From positions 1 to 32,478 of the forward strand of contig JBQTJN010000057.1 of NCBI GenBank assembly GCA_052387095.1: 32,478 bases of DNA, read 5' to 3'. The notes under the pieces were generated by a model that was not told where the DNA came from, searched no databases, and saw nothing but the letters and a program-made list of their open reading frames with translations. The translations under genes and the position numbers were made by a program. The stretch is from JBQTJN01 sp052387095. Its GTDB lineage: Bacteria; Pseudomonadota; Alphaproteobacteria; Micavibrionales; Micavibrionaceae. Position 1 is the stretch's first letter, and each line of letters opens with the position of its first letter. Positions 16,410 through 24,114 of the stretch are shown piece by piece.

Positions 16410-16446
16410 CTGGATATTTATAGCCCTTTATGCTTAAAACTTCCCC

Positions 16447-16740
16447 ATGAGCATTGATAAAAACACCATCCGCAAAGTTGCCCGTCTCGCCCGGCTGGAA
16501 GTCAGCGAGGAAGACGTTGACCGCCTGACGCCCCAGGTCGGCGGCATCATGAAATGGATCGAGCAGTTGCAGGAACTCAACACTAATAACATTGAGCCGC
16601 TCGCCAATGTCGTCAACACAGAGCTTTATCTGCGTAAGGATGAAGTCACGGACGGCGGTATACCGGAAAAAATTCTCACCAACGCGCCGGAAACGGTAAG
16701 CAATTATTTCGTCGTTCCGAAAATCGTGGAGCAGGAATAA
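16447..16740 (+). CDS. gatC: Aspartyl/glutamyl-tRNA amidotransferase subunit C
   Basis: GatC stabilises GatA in the GatCAB complex, which amidates misacylated Glu-tRNA(Gln) and/or Asp-tRNA(Asn). The 97-residue protein shows IRKVARLARLEVSEED at the N-terminus and IEPLANVVN with LRKDEVTDGG later, all family hallmarks. The ATG at 16447 follows the palindromic repeat by 37 bases. It is first of a gatC-gatA-x-x-gatB run, separated from gatA by a second repeat copy. Confidence 0.96.
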   Translation: MSIDKNTIRKVARLARLEVSEEDVDRLTPQVGGIMKWIEQLQELNTNNIEPLANVVNTELYLRKDEVTDGGIPEKILTNAPETVSNYFVVPKIVEQE

Positions 16741-16753
16741 TGGATTTTTATAC

Positions 16754-16833
16754 CGTCATTGCGAGGAGCGAAGCGACGAAGCAATCCGCACTTTTTTTAA
16801 AAATGGAATGCTTCGCCGACGCTCGCAATGACG
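16754..16833. repeat. Palindromic intergenic repeat, copy 2 (gatC-gatA)
   Basis: Its ends are CGTCATTGCGAGGAGCGAAG and GACGCTCGCAATGACG, with a T/A-rich centre. The right-end ATGACG is an in-frame ATG for gatA (16828), eight codons before the preferred start. Confidence 0.88.
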
Positions 16834-16851
16834 TCGCAAGTGGGGGCGTCC

Positions 16852-18321
16852 ATGACTAATTTAACAAACCTCACTATCGCTCAGGCACTGGACGGCTTAT
16901 CCAAAAAAGAATTCACCTCTGTTGAACTGACGCAGGCGCACATTAATGGAATGGAGCGTTTCCGGGGCCTTAACGCTTTCATCGTCGAAACGCCGGAAGC
17001 CGCGCTTGAAACTGCCGCAGCCTCCGACAAGCGCCGCGCCTCGGGAAAAGCGGGCCTACTCGAAGGTATTCCGCTTGCGATCAAGGATCTCTTTTGCACC
17101 GACGGCGTCCAAACCACAGCCGGAAGCCGCATCCTCAAGGGCTTTATCCCGCAGTATGAATCCACGGTCACAAAAAACCTGCTGGGTGACGGCGCCGTAT
17201 TTCTCGGCAAAACCAATCTCGATGAATTCGCGATGGGCTCTTCGAATACCACCAGCCATTTCGGCAATGTTATTTCGCCCTGGAAGAAAAAAGGCGACAA
17301 TAAACCGCTCGTCCCCGGCGGCTCTTCCGGCGGCTCTGCTGCTGCCGTTGCCGCGCGCATAGCTATGGGCGCAACCGGGACCGACACTGGCGGCTCCATC
17401 CGCCAGCCTGCCGCTTTTGTTGGTATTTCGGGCATTAAACCTACATACGGTCGTTGTTCACGCTGGGGGGTCGTCGCCTTCGCCTCCTCGCTCGACCAGG
17501 CCGGGACCTTCGCGCGCAGCATCGAGGATAACGCGCTTCTGCTGGAATCCATGGCCGGTTTCGATCCGAAAGATTCAACATCTGCCAACCGTCCGGTGCC
17601 GAATTACCGCGCCGCACTCACAGGAAACTTAAAAGGCCTCCAAGTCGGTGTGCCAAAGGAATACCGCGTTGACGGCATGCCCGATGAAATTGAAAAAATC
17701 TGGGCGCAGGGCGTTGAATGGTTGAAAGAAGCCGGCGCGGAAGTTGTCGAGATCAGCCTGCCGCATACGAAATACGCGCTGCCCACCTACTACGTGATCG
17801 CACCCGCTGAGGCTTCATCCAACCTCGCTCGCTATGACGGTGTCCGTTACGGCCTTCGCGAAGACGGCGCCAACCTCACCGAACAATACGAAAAAACCCG
17901 CAGTAAAGGCTTCGGCACCGAAGTTAAACGCCGCATCATGATCGGCACCTATGTGCTCTCCGCCGGGTATTACGATGCTTATTACATCAAGGCCCAGAAA
18001 GTCCGGCGTCTCATTCTTAACGATTTTCTCGAGGCGTTCGAAAAATGCGATTTCATCCTGACACCGACGGCACCATCCGCCGCATTCGCCATTGGCGAGA
18101 ACGAGGACGATCCGATCAAGATGTACCTGAACGATATCTTCACCGTCACCGGGAATCTCGCCGGACTGCCCGGCATGTCGGTTCCGGTTGGACTTGATAA
18201 GACTGGCCTGCCGCTGGGACTGCAGATCCTGGGCAGACATTGGGATGAAGAAACCGTCTTTAACGCATCTTATACAATTGAGCAGGCCGCGGGTTTCAAA
18301 ACAAAACCGGTGGATGCATAA
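16852..18321 (+). CDS. gatA: Aspartyl/glutamyl-tRNA amidotransferase subunit A
   Basis: GatA is the glutaminase subunit, releasing ammonia for tRNA-bound Glu or Asp amidation. From ATG at 16852 it has 489 residues. The amidase-signature triad is complete: K78 in AIKDLFC, the cis-Ser S158 in PGGSSGGSAAA, and the nucleophile S182 in GTDTGGSIRQPA. An upstream ATG (16828) is in frame, but its eight codons read the palindromic repeat, so the later ATG, which gives the normal MTNLTNLTIAQAL start, is preferred. Confidence 0.97.
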   Translation: MTNLTNLTIAQALDGLSKKEFTSVELTQAHINGMERFRGLNAFIVETPEAALETAAASDKRRASGKAGLLEGIPLAIKDLFCTDGVQTTAGSRILKGFIPQYESTVTKNLLGDGAVFLGKTNLDEFAMGSSNTTSHFGNVISPWKKKGDNKPLVPGGSSGGSAAAVAARIAMGATGTDTGGSIRQPAAFVGISGIKPTYGRCSRWGVVAFASSLDQAGTFARSIEDNALLLESMAGFDPKDSTSANRPVPNYRAALTGNLKGLQVGVPKEYRVDGMPDEIEKIWAQGVEWLKEAGAEVVEISLPHTKYALPTYYVIAPAEASSNLARYDGVRYGLREDGANLTEQYEKTRSKGFGTEVKRRIMIGTYVLSAGYYDAYYIKAQKVRRLILNDFLEAFEKCDFILTPTAPSAAFAIGENEDDPIKMYLNDIFTVTGNLAGLPGMSVPVGLDKTGLPLGLQILGRHWDEETVFNASYTIEQAAGFKTKPVDA

Positions 18322-18336
18322 AATGAAAAATAATAT

Positions 18337-18485
18337 CGTCATTGCGAGCGAATGAAATGAGCGAAGCAATCCAGGGGCCGCATCTCAAAAACTGGATTGA
18401 TTCGTCGGCCCCGCGAAGCGAAGCTTCGCTTTTTAATAGAAAGCAACAAACCAGAGGTTTGTTGCGGGGCCTCCTCGCAATGACG
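18337..18485. repeat. Palindromic intergenic repeat, copy 3 (long, composite)
   Basis: It begins CGTCATTGCGAGCG and ends GCCTCCTCGCAATGACG. At 149 bases it is nearly twice the usual length, with internal inverted motifs (GGGGCC near both sides, GCGAAGCGAAGCTTCGC in the middle), suggesting one element inserted in another. Its right end provides the ATG of the next gene. Confidence 0.82.
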
Positions 18486-18989
18486 TTTGTAATAGTAATA
18501 TTTAACCTCCCTGCTTTTGCCGATCAGTTTGCCATGACAAAGCCGGAGCTTCTCAAGGCCTATTACCAGGAATGTCTCAATTCAAACACCAGCTTCGCCC
18601 TGGCAAAATACAATGATGCGCAATGCGCCTGCACCGCGTCCGGGATGTCCGTGTTTATGAACGAGGCGGAGCTGGAAAAATATTTCAACACGAAAAGCCG
18701 CACTAATTTCGAACGCGGCCGCGTCATGTATCTCGGCTATATCCCCTGCCTTGAAATTACGGTGCAGGATGTGGTTTATGATACTTGCAGGGCCGGCGCC
18801 GCCGCCTGCCGCTGTGCCGCCATCAACACCGGGCGTTATGCCTATGAAGGCGGCGACTTCCTTATTCCGGGCTTTACGCGCAATTCCTATGTCACGGCGC
18901 AGGCCCCGCCGAATCCCCTGGAATACCTGTTCACCGACCCGCGTTTTATTCTTGAATCTGGAAATATCATCGTTGGCTGTACCCGCTAG
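18480..18989 (+). CDS. Secreted eight-cysteine protein A, new paralogous pair (unknown)
   Basis: I do not recognise the family. From ATG at 18480 the protein is 169 residues with a hydrophobic MTFVIVIFNLPAFA and probable cleavage before DQ. The mature part has eight cysteines in the order C, CxC, C, C, CxC, C: YYQEC, QCACTASGM, YIPCLE, YDTC, ACRCAAI and VGCTR-end. The next gene has the same pattern, so they are tandem paralogues. The signal peptide lacks a basic residue unless translation starts at TTG 18459 or 18462 or further upstream, inside the repeat, which would add R-GLLA before it. Likely periplasmic and disulphide-bonded. It interrupts the gat genes. Confidence 0.78.
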   Translation: MTFVIVIFNLPAFADQFAMTKPELLKAYYQECLNSNTSFALAKYNDAQCACTASGMSVFMNEAELEKYFNTKSRTNFERGRVMYLGYIPCLEITVQDVVYDTCRAGAAACRCAAINTGRYAYEGGDFLIPGFTRNSYVTAQAPPNPLEYLFTDPRFILESGNIIVGCTR

Positions 18990-19022
18990 TTTTTGCGTCT
19001 CAATGTCTTTATAGTTTCAACC

Positions 19023-19676
19023 ATGAAATCAAAACTGCTCCTGTTCTGTACCCTCGCGCTCGCTTTCGCCACAACTTCCTACGCTGCGGAAGTTTATCTG
19101 AAAAAAGACCGGGACAGCGCCCTGCCCCCGGCTATTGGTAGTGCCAAACCCTCATTTGAAGGGGGTCCGGACAGCATCAAAAATCCGCTCGCATCCGACA
19201 TGAAAGTGCCGGCCGAAAATTACTACGCTAACTGCATTACTAAAAAACACCCGATGCTCGATGAGGACTCGCAGAAAAAACTCTGCGCCTGCACGGCCGG
19301 AAAATTCATGCAGTCTATGACGCTGGACGAAGTCAGGACCATGCAGGATAATACGGCTGAAGGACAATTGAACCGCAACAAGATGGTCATGCAGGTCTAT
19401 ACACCCTGCATCGAGTTCCCCGCCTATGCGCTCGTCCACACCAGCTGCGTCAATAATCCGCAGGTAAAAGCCTTCCAGGGTTATCAAGGCATCTGTAATT
19501 GTGTCTCCTCAAACATGGCACTCTATGTCCGCGACAATGCGCCTGCCACCATCCAGGGCGCCCTGCTCAAAAACCCGGCCGATCTCGACCCCTTGCGCGC
19601 CATGTTGGAAAGCGAAGGTTTCGACCGGGCCTCGCAGAGCACCCTTCAGGCTTGCCTCGTCGGCAAAACACGCTAA
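19023..19676 (+). CDS. Secreted eight-cysteine protein B, paralogue of the preceding gene (unknown)
   Basis: From ATG at 19023 the protein is 217 residues with a good Sec signal peptide (MKSKLLLFCTLALAFATTSYA, cleavage about 21/22). The mature part has eight cysteines in the same order as the upstream gene: YYANC, LCACTAGKFM, YTPCIE, HTSC, ICNCVSS and QACLVGKTR-end. Each half repeats C-(about 15)-CxC-(about 40)-C, so the family probably arose by internal duplication. It also has a 50-residue charged linker after the signal. An upstream TTG is not needed. The gatB ATG follows 11 bases after the stop, so it is co-transcribed. Confidence 0.85.
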   Translation: MKSKLLLFCTLALAFATTSYAAEVYLKKDRDSALPPAIGSAKPSFEGGPDSIKNPLASDMKVPAENYYANCITKKHPMLDEDSQKKLCACTAGKFMQSMTLDEVRTMQDNTAEGQLNRNKMVMQVYTPCIEFPAYALVHTSCVNNPQVKAFQGYQGICNCVSSNMALYVRDNAPATIQGALLKNPADLDPLRAMLESEGFDRASQSTLQACLVGKTR

Positions 19677-19687
19677 TATCACGCCCC

Positions 19688-21145
19688 ATGGCACAATTAA
19701 CCAAAGGTAACACGGGTGAATGGGAAACGGTGATCGGCATGGAAGTCCATGCCCAGATCATCGCCAATTCCAAACTCTTTTCGGGCGCGTCGGCTACCTT
19801 TGGCGCAGGTCCCAATGAACAGGTCAGTCTTGTCGACGCCGCCATGCCCGGTATGCTGCCGGTTCTCAACGAACATTGCGTCAATCAGGCGATCAAAACC
19901 GGCCTCGGTTTGAACGCTCAGATCAATAAAACTTCCGTCTTCGAACGTAAAAATTATTTCTACCCCGACCTGCCGCAGGGCTACCAGATTTCCCAGTTCC
20001 TGCATCCCATCGTCGGCAAGGGCGAGATCGAGATCGACCTCGAAGGCGGCGAAATCAAGAAAATCGGCATCACGCGCCTGCACCTCGAACAGGATGCCGG
20101 CAAATCCGTGCACGACCAGCACCCGACTAAATCCTATGTCGATCTCAACCGTTCGGGCTGCGCCCTCATGGAAATCGTCTCCGAGCCCGATATTCGCGGG
20201 CCTGACGAGGCTACGGCATATCTGTCCAAGCTCCGCATGATCTTGCGCTACCTCGGAACATGCGATGGGAACATGGAGGAAGGCTCAATGCGCGCCGACG
20301 TGAATGTCTCCGTACGTCGCCCCGGCGATCCGCTCGGTACCCGCGCCGAGATCAAGAACGTCAACTCGGTAAAAGCCGTGCAGATGGCGATCGATTATGA
20401 AGTCCGGCGCCAGATTGAAATTCTCGAAGACGGTGGCAAGATCGATCAGGAAACGCGCCTGTGGGATCCCGCAAAAGGCGTCACCCGCTCCATGCGCTCC
20501 AAGGAAGAAGCGCACGACTATCGCTATTTCCCCGATCCCGATCTTCTGCCGCTGCATTTAAGTGATGAAAATATCGCCCGCATCAGGAAAACCCTGCCCG
20601 AACTGCCCGACCAGAAAAAACACCGTTTCATGGATCAATACGGCCTGAGCGTTTACGATGCCGGTGTTTTGATCGCGGAACACATGCGCGCCGATTATTT
20701 CGAGACCGTTGTAAAAACAGGATCCGATCCCAAACTTGCCGCCAACTGGGTCATAAACGAATTGCTCGGCATCCTTAATAAGGACGGCAAAACACTCGAT
20801 GCCTCGCCTATCAGCGCGCAAAATCTGGGCGCCCTCATTGATCTCATCACCGACAACACCATCTCCGGCAAGATCGCCAAGGATGTCTTCGCCGAAATGT
20901 ATAAATCAGGCGCCGCGCCCGCGAAAATCGTCGAGGAAAAAGGCCTGAGACAGGTCACCGACACCGGCGCCATCGAAAAAATCATCGATCAGGTCATCGC
21001 TGAAAATCCCGACAATGTCGCGCACTACCGCGCCGGCAAGGACAAGCTCTTCGGTTTCTTCATCGGCCAGGTCATGAAAGCCATGCAGGGTAAAGGCAAT
21101 CCCGCCGTAATCAACGACATTCTCAAAAAGAAGCTGGCACCATGA
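19688..21145 (+). CDS. gatB: Aspartyl/glutamyl-tRNA amidotransferase subunit B
   Basis: GatB binds the misacylated tRNA and contains the kinase site of GatCAB. From ATG at 19688 it is 485 residues, the usual length. Landmarks are ETVIGMEVHAQI, RKNYFYPDLPQGYQISQ, IGITRLHLEQDAGKS, DLNRSGCALMEIVSEPD, RADVNVSVR and EIKNVNSVKAVQ, with a C-terminal YqeY-like tail that binds tRNA. The frame is open 63 codons further upstream, but that part is the out-of-frame shadow of the preceding gene. Its TGA overlaps the next ATG. Confidence 0.97.
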   Translation: MAQLTKGNTGEWETVIGMEVHAQIIANSKLFSGASATFGAGPNEQVSLVDAAMPGMLPVLNEHCVNQAIKTGLGLNAQINKTSVFERKNYFYPDLPQGYQISQFLHPIVGKGEIEIDLEGGEIKKIGITRLHLEQDAGKSVHDQHPTKSYVDLNRSGCALMEIVSEPDIRGPDEATAYLSKLRMILRYLGTCDGNMEEGSMRADVNVSVRRPGDPLGTRAEIKNVNSVKAVQMAIDYEVRRQIEILEDGGKIDQETRLWDPAKGVTRSMRSKEEAHDYRYFPDPDLLPLHLSDENIARIRKTLPELPDQKKHRFMDQYGLSVYDAGVLIAEHMRADYFETVVKTGSDPKLAANWVINELLGILNKDGKTLDASPISAQNLGALIDLITDNTISGKIAKDVFAEMYKSGAAPAKIVEEKGLRQVTDTGAIEKIIDQVIAENPDNVAHYRAGKDKLFGFFIGQVMKAMQGKGNPAVINDILKKKLAP

Positions 21146-21366
21146 CACAGACACATGAATACAAGGTCGTCCTCTACCGCGAGAACATGCTCGGCTCCCT
21201 CTTCCTCGGCTCGTCGAAAGTCGACCCGGTGCGCTTCTCCGAATTCCTGAACCGTAACGCCGCTGATGGATGGGTGGTGAAAACCATGGAAAAAGAAAAG
21301 CGCCGCATGCTCCTTTTTTTCAACCGCGAGGCATTCCTCGTCGTGCTTGAAAGGACCAAGCCATGA
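21142..21366 (+). CDS. DUF4177 family protein (74 aa)
   Basis: This short protein reads EYKVVLYRENMLGS at the N-terminus and LNRNAADGWVVKTMEKEKRR in the middle, the typical YKVV...LN--A-DGW-V layout of DUF4177. Function is unknown, with no signal or membrane segment. It overlaps gatB (ATGA) and the next gene (ATGA), so all three are translationally coupled. Confidence 0.85.
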   Translation: MTQTHEYKVVLYRENMLGSLFLGSSKVDPVRFSEFLNRNAADGWVVKTMEKEKRRMLLFFNREAFLVVLERTKP

Positions 21367-21581
21367 AAAACAAATCCCTTTATTACATTGTTGTCGGCTC
21401 CGTCCTGCTGGCCGCCGTCATTATCCTGCTCCAGATCTGGACGGATATGCTGCTGGGCGAGATTTTCGGCAAGCTTCTGGCGACACTGGCGATTATCGGC
21501 GTGGTAGCGGGCTTCCTGATCGTGGCCAAATCCGACTTCCAGATTGATAATAAATTCCGGGATGAGAATTACCTGGATTGA
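21363..21581 (+). CDS. Small inner-membrane protein (72 aa), unknown
   Basis: There are two hydrophobic helices, about 7-27 (YYIVVGSVLLAAVIILLQI) and 35-54 (FGKLLATLAIIGVVAGFLIV), then a polar C-terminal tail (KSDFQIDNKFRDENYLD). Its ATG overlaps the DUF4177 TGA. It resembles small two-helix proteins of unknown function; coupling to gatB may be positional only. Confidence 0.75.
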   Translation: MKNKSLYYIVVGSVLLAAVIILLQIWTDMLLGEIFGKLLATLAIIGVVAGFLIVAKSDFQIDNKFRDENYLD

Positions 21582-21621
21582 AATCCGGGGTTATTACTGC
21601 TAACTATCTGTATTAGATACT

Positions 21622-21649
21622 GGAGACGTGGCCCGTTCGCGTAGCGAAC
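21622..21649 (+). repeat. Fragment of the tRNA-Ser 5' end followed by a perfect hairpin
   Basis: GGAGACGTGGCC (21622-21633) is an exact copy of the first 12 bases of the tRNA-Ser gene, 61 bases upstream of it. It is followed by GTTCGC-GTA-GCGAAC (21635-21649), a perfect six-base-pair hairpin. No tRNA can be completed from it. Confidence 0.6.
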
Positions 21650-21682
21650 AAATTTTTAAAGACGAGGTCACGTCGACCGTAG

Positions 21683-21774
21683 GGAGACGTGGCCGAGTGG
21701 CTGAAGGCAACGGTTTGCTAAATCGTCATACGGGTTATACCGTATCGAGAGTTCGAATCTCTCCGTCTCCGCCA
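21683..21774 (+). tRNA. tRNA-Ser (GCU)
   Basis: The acceptor arms GGAGACG (21683-21689) and CGTCTCC (21764-21770) pair fully, followed by G and an encoded CCA (21772-21774). The anticodon is GCT at 21717-21719 in the loop TTGCTAA, closed by ACGGT/ATCGT. The long variable arm CATACGGGTTATACCGTATC is class II, as expected for serine. The T arm GAGAGTTCGAATCTCTC is canonical. Confidence 0.96.
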
Positions 21775-21910
21775 TTATCAAAGAAAAATCAATAGGTTAC
21801 AAAGAAAAGTGTGTAAAGGGCCGGGAGTAATCATCGGTATATTCATAAATAATTAACTATTAACTGGTACAGTTCTTCTAAGTTTAACTTAAAAAATTAG
21901 AGGATGTACA

Positions 21911-22351
21911 ATGCCAGATAATAAATACGAAAAACGTGCAGATGAACTATTAAGTGCTGCTCTCGTGACTGAGTATAGAGCAAATAGTGGGCTTTTGGAT
22001 CAGTCCGACCGGGATTTTCAAGCCAGATATACCCTTCAAAGGCTGGGCTATGTTCGACCCGACAAATCAGAAGAAGTACGCCCGGCAGTAGAAAAATTTC
22101 TCGTTGATAAAGGTTTTAAGTCAGTAGGAGCAGCAATTACCGATGACGTTTTGCTAAAACTCGCTGACTTTTATAAAAAAGCAGCTGATCTGGCGGATGA
22201 TAAAAAGGCAAATAATAGTCTAAGCGATAATTACGATCGTTTGGAAGTTGCCCGAGGAAAATATTCTTCTACGTTCAACAATATAGATCCGCAGATGAAT
22301 GCGGAAAAATTTGCACCTGTTGTTGCACCCACACCGGGGGCTAAAATCTGA
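21911..22351 (+). CDS. Orphan protein (146 aa), unknown
   Basis: I do not recognise it. It starts with ATG at 21911 with AGAGGAT eight bases upstream, and is followed by a clear terminator, so it is very probably a real single-gene unit. The protein is charged and mainly helical (KYEKRADELLSAALVTEYRA, then VLLKLADFYKKAADLADDKK), ending in a low-complexity FAPVVAPTPGAKI tail. No signal peptide or membrane segment. It is AT-richer than its neighbours and follows a tRNA gene, a usual spot for acquired genes, but no integrase or attachment repeat is visible downstream. Confidence 0.72.
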   Translation: MPDNKYEKRADELLSAALVTEYRANSGLLDQSDRDFQARYTLQRLGYVRPDKSEEVRPAVEKFLVDKGFKSVGAAITDDVLLKLADFYKKAADLADDKKANNSLSDNYDRLEVARGKYSSTFNNIDPQMNAEKFAPVVAPTPGAKI

Positions 22352-22372
22352 TAATTTAATTAAAATTCATAG

Positions 22373-22397
22373 AAAACCCCGCTCAGGCGGGTTTTTT
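22373..22397 (+). terminator. Rho-independent terminator
   Basis: A CCCGC-TCAG-GCGGG hairpin (22378-22391), preceded by AAAAC, is followed by six Ts. It ends the orphan gene at 21911-22351. Confidence 0.8.
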
Positions 22398-22517
22398 GTT
22401 CTTGCTGGCTACGTTATTTCAGGACAAAATCTGATCACACTTTTAAAAGTTTCTACACTGGACTAACGCTTGCCCCAAATATACGCCCAAAGCTGCATCA
22501 TCAAAGTCCATGACAGG

Positions 22518-22988
22518 ATGCAGACGAACTATGAATATACTCTCACCGCGCCACCGGGCAAAAAATTCGCCGCCAATTTCAAACCGCATTTCTCACCGAA
22601 GGAAATGCTTAAGCTCGGAATTTTCGAAGGCAAATACTGCAATGACTGCCGCGATGAATTCCCGGTCGACTGGTTCACAAACGCCAAACTCAGTGACACG
22701 CCCGACCCCGCGCTTAACTGCTTCGGCGTCAAAAGCCGTCAGCCCTTAAGCGTATGGCAAAATAAAGGCTGGATCTATGAACCAGACCCCCGGGGCTGGT
22801 TCCAGTGGTATTGCCGCTACTGGCTGGGCCGCCGCATGCCGCGCCTCGATGAAATCCAGATCAAACGCTGGCGCGCTTTTTCCCGCCACGCCGGGCAGAT
22901 CCGTGCACACTGCCCCGAGCATTGCCTGACCTGCCGCCCACGCCAGCGCCAGGCTCTTTTGCAGTGGAGTTATGATCCTTTTATCTGA
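22518..22988 (+). CDS. Conserved alphaproteobacterial protein of unknown function
   Basis: The 156-residue protein is rich in Trp, Arg and Cys. Its motifs are FSPKEMLKLGIFEGKY, NDCRDEFPVDWF, FGVKSRQPLSVWQNKGWI, DPRGWFQWYCRYWLGRR and LTCRPRQRQALLQWSYD. From memory, these are strongly conserved in uncharacterised proteins of plants, fungi and proteobacteria. No function is established. I use ATG at 22518, giving the usual start just before YTLTAPPGK. A TTG at 22470 would add 16 residues. It is followed 11 bases later by the solute-binding protein gene. Confidence 0.8.
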   Translation: MQTNYEYTLTAPPGKKFAANFKPHFSPKEMLKLGIFEGKYCNDCRDEFPVDWFTNAKLSDTPDPALNCFGVKSRQPLSVWQNKGWIYEPDPRGWFQWYCRYWLGRRMPRLDEIQIKRWRAFSRHAGQIRAHCPEHCLTCRPRQRQALLQWSYDPFI

Positions 22989-22999
22989 TATAAAAACCC

Positions 23000-23863
23000 A
23001 TGCGCACCTTTCTGACAATCCTTACTTCCGTATGCATAACCCTTTTCGCGGTTTCATTTTTTCCTGTAAAAAACGCGCCCACTGAACACCATGCAGTTTT
23101 TCAGAAAGTCCTGAAATCCGGAACTCTGCGCTGCGGTTATGCCGCCTGGGAGCCGATGTTTGTCATCGATTCAAATACCGGGAAACTCTCCGGCATTTCC
23201 TATGACATCATCGAAAAAGTTGGTGAGAAACTGGGCCTCAAAATTGAATGGGTGGAGGAAACGAGTTGGGCTGATTACCCGCAGGCGCTTGCCGCAGGCC
23301 GCTTTGATGCTTTCTGCGTTGCCGGCTGGCCGAATACCCCGCGCGCCCGCGTTATTCAGTTCACAAAACCGGTCGTCTATTCATCAATCAATGTTTATGC
23401 GAAGGCGGATGACAATCGTTTCGACGCTGACATTAAAATTCTCAATGACCCGGCTTATAAAATCGTCTTTATCGACGGCACCACGCCGCAGATCATAACA
23501 AAGGAAGCCTTTCCCGCCGCCGAACCTTATGCCTTGCCCGCTTTAACACCTTATGCGGAGTGGTTTTTGAATATTTACATGGGCAAGGCCGATGCGCTTG
23601 TCGCCGACAGCGCCACGGCCAATCATTTCATAAAATTCAATCCCGGTAAGATCAGGCTCGTTCCGTCCGGTAAAGAACTTCGCGTTTTCCCCAATGTATT
23701 TTCCGTGGCGATGGGCGAATATGACCTCCAGCAGGCCCTAGACACGACACTTACCGAGCTCAATAATGTCGGCACGATCGACGCCGTTATCCGGAAATAC
23801 GAACCATTTCCCGGAACTTATTTTCCCGTAGCCCGGCCTTATGAGCCAGGTGTGGTGCAATAG
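23000..23863 (+). CDS. Family-3 periplasmic solute-binding protein (amino acid ABC transporter type)
   Basis: This 287-residue protein has a signal peptide (MRTFLTILTSVCITLFAVSF) and a family-3 solute-binding fold. Landmarks are LKSGTLRCGYAAWEPMF, GKLSGISYDIIEKVGEKLGL, ALAAGRFDAFCVAGWPNTP and a ligand-site FTKPVVYSS. Members bind amino acids or related small molecules. No ABC permease or ATPase gene is beside it, so it may serve a distant transporter or act as a sensor. Start ATG at 23000, no strong Shine-Dalgarno; the preceding stop is 11 bases away. Confidence 0.88.
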   Translation: MRTFLTILTSVCITLFAVSFFPVKNAPTEHHAVFQKVLKSGTLRCGYAAWEPMFVIDSNTGKLSGISYDIIEKVGEKLGLKIEWVEETSWADYPQALAAGRFDAFCVAGWPNTPRARVIQFTKPVVYSSINVYAKADDNRFDADIKILNDPAYKIVFIDGTTPQIITKEAFPAAEPYALPALTPYAEWFLNIYMGKADALVADSATANHFIKFNPGKIRLVPSGKELRVFPNVFSVAMGEYDLQQALDTTLTELNNVGTIDAVIRKYEPFPGTYFPVARPYEPGVVQ

Positions 23864-24114
23864 GGTATAGCCTGTTAGGTTCTCCAATTCCCTTGACACA
23901 CCCCCCCCAACCTGTCATTGTCCCGCAACTTATTAAGAAGTGCTCTTAGCAAAACAGAGCTTTAAGTTAAGGTCCTTGTCCAAAGGACGAGGACGCGAGT
24001 TCTTGAATTCACCTTTCCTGAGAAGTTCAGTTTTTAGAAATGATATTTCGGCCAGCCGCCCGCTGCATGATGCAGGGCGGCTTGAAAAACTGTTTCGCTT
24101 GAAAGGAAACAACA
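23864..24114 (+). promoter_or_regulatory. Structured leader of the DEAD-box helicase gene
   Basis: The 251-base gap holds a -35-like TTGACA (23893-23898) with no good -10, a run of eight Cs, a perfect GTCCTT-GTCCA-AAGGAC hairpin (23972-23988) and a strong hairpin at 24056-24082. The latter has arms GCCGCCC and GGGCGGC and a TGCA/TGCA upper part. A Shine-Dalgarno GAAAGGAA precedes the ATG. An open frame (23940-24128) is probably not a gene. Confidence 0.5.

Noticed and set aside
19499..19687. N-terminal extension of gatB
   Set aside because: These codons overlap the 3' end of the secreted Cys-rich gene in another frame; family N-terminus begins at 19688.
21622..21774. Integration (attachment) site at tRNA-Ser
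   Set aside because: No integrase and no copy of the tRNA 3' end downstream; only a 5' fragment upstream was found.
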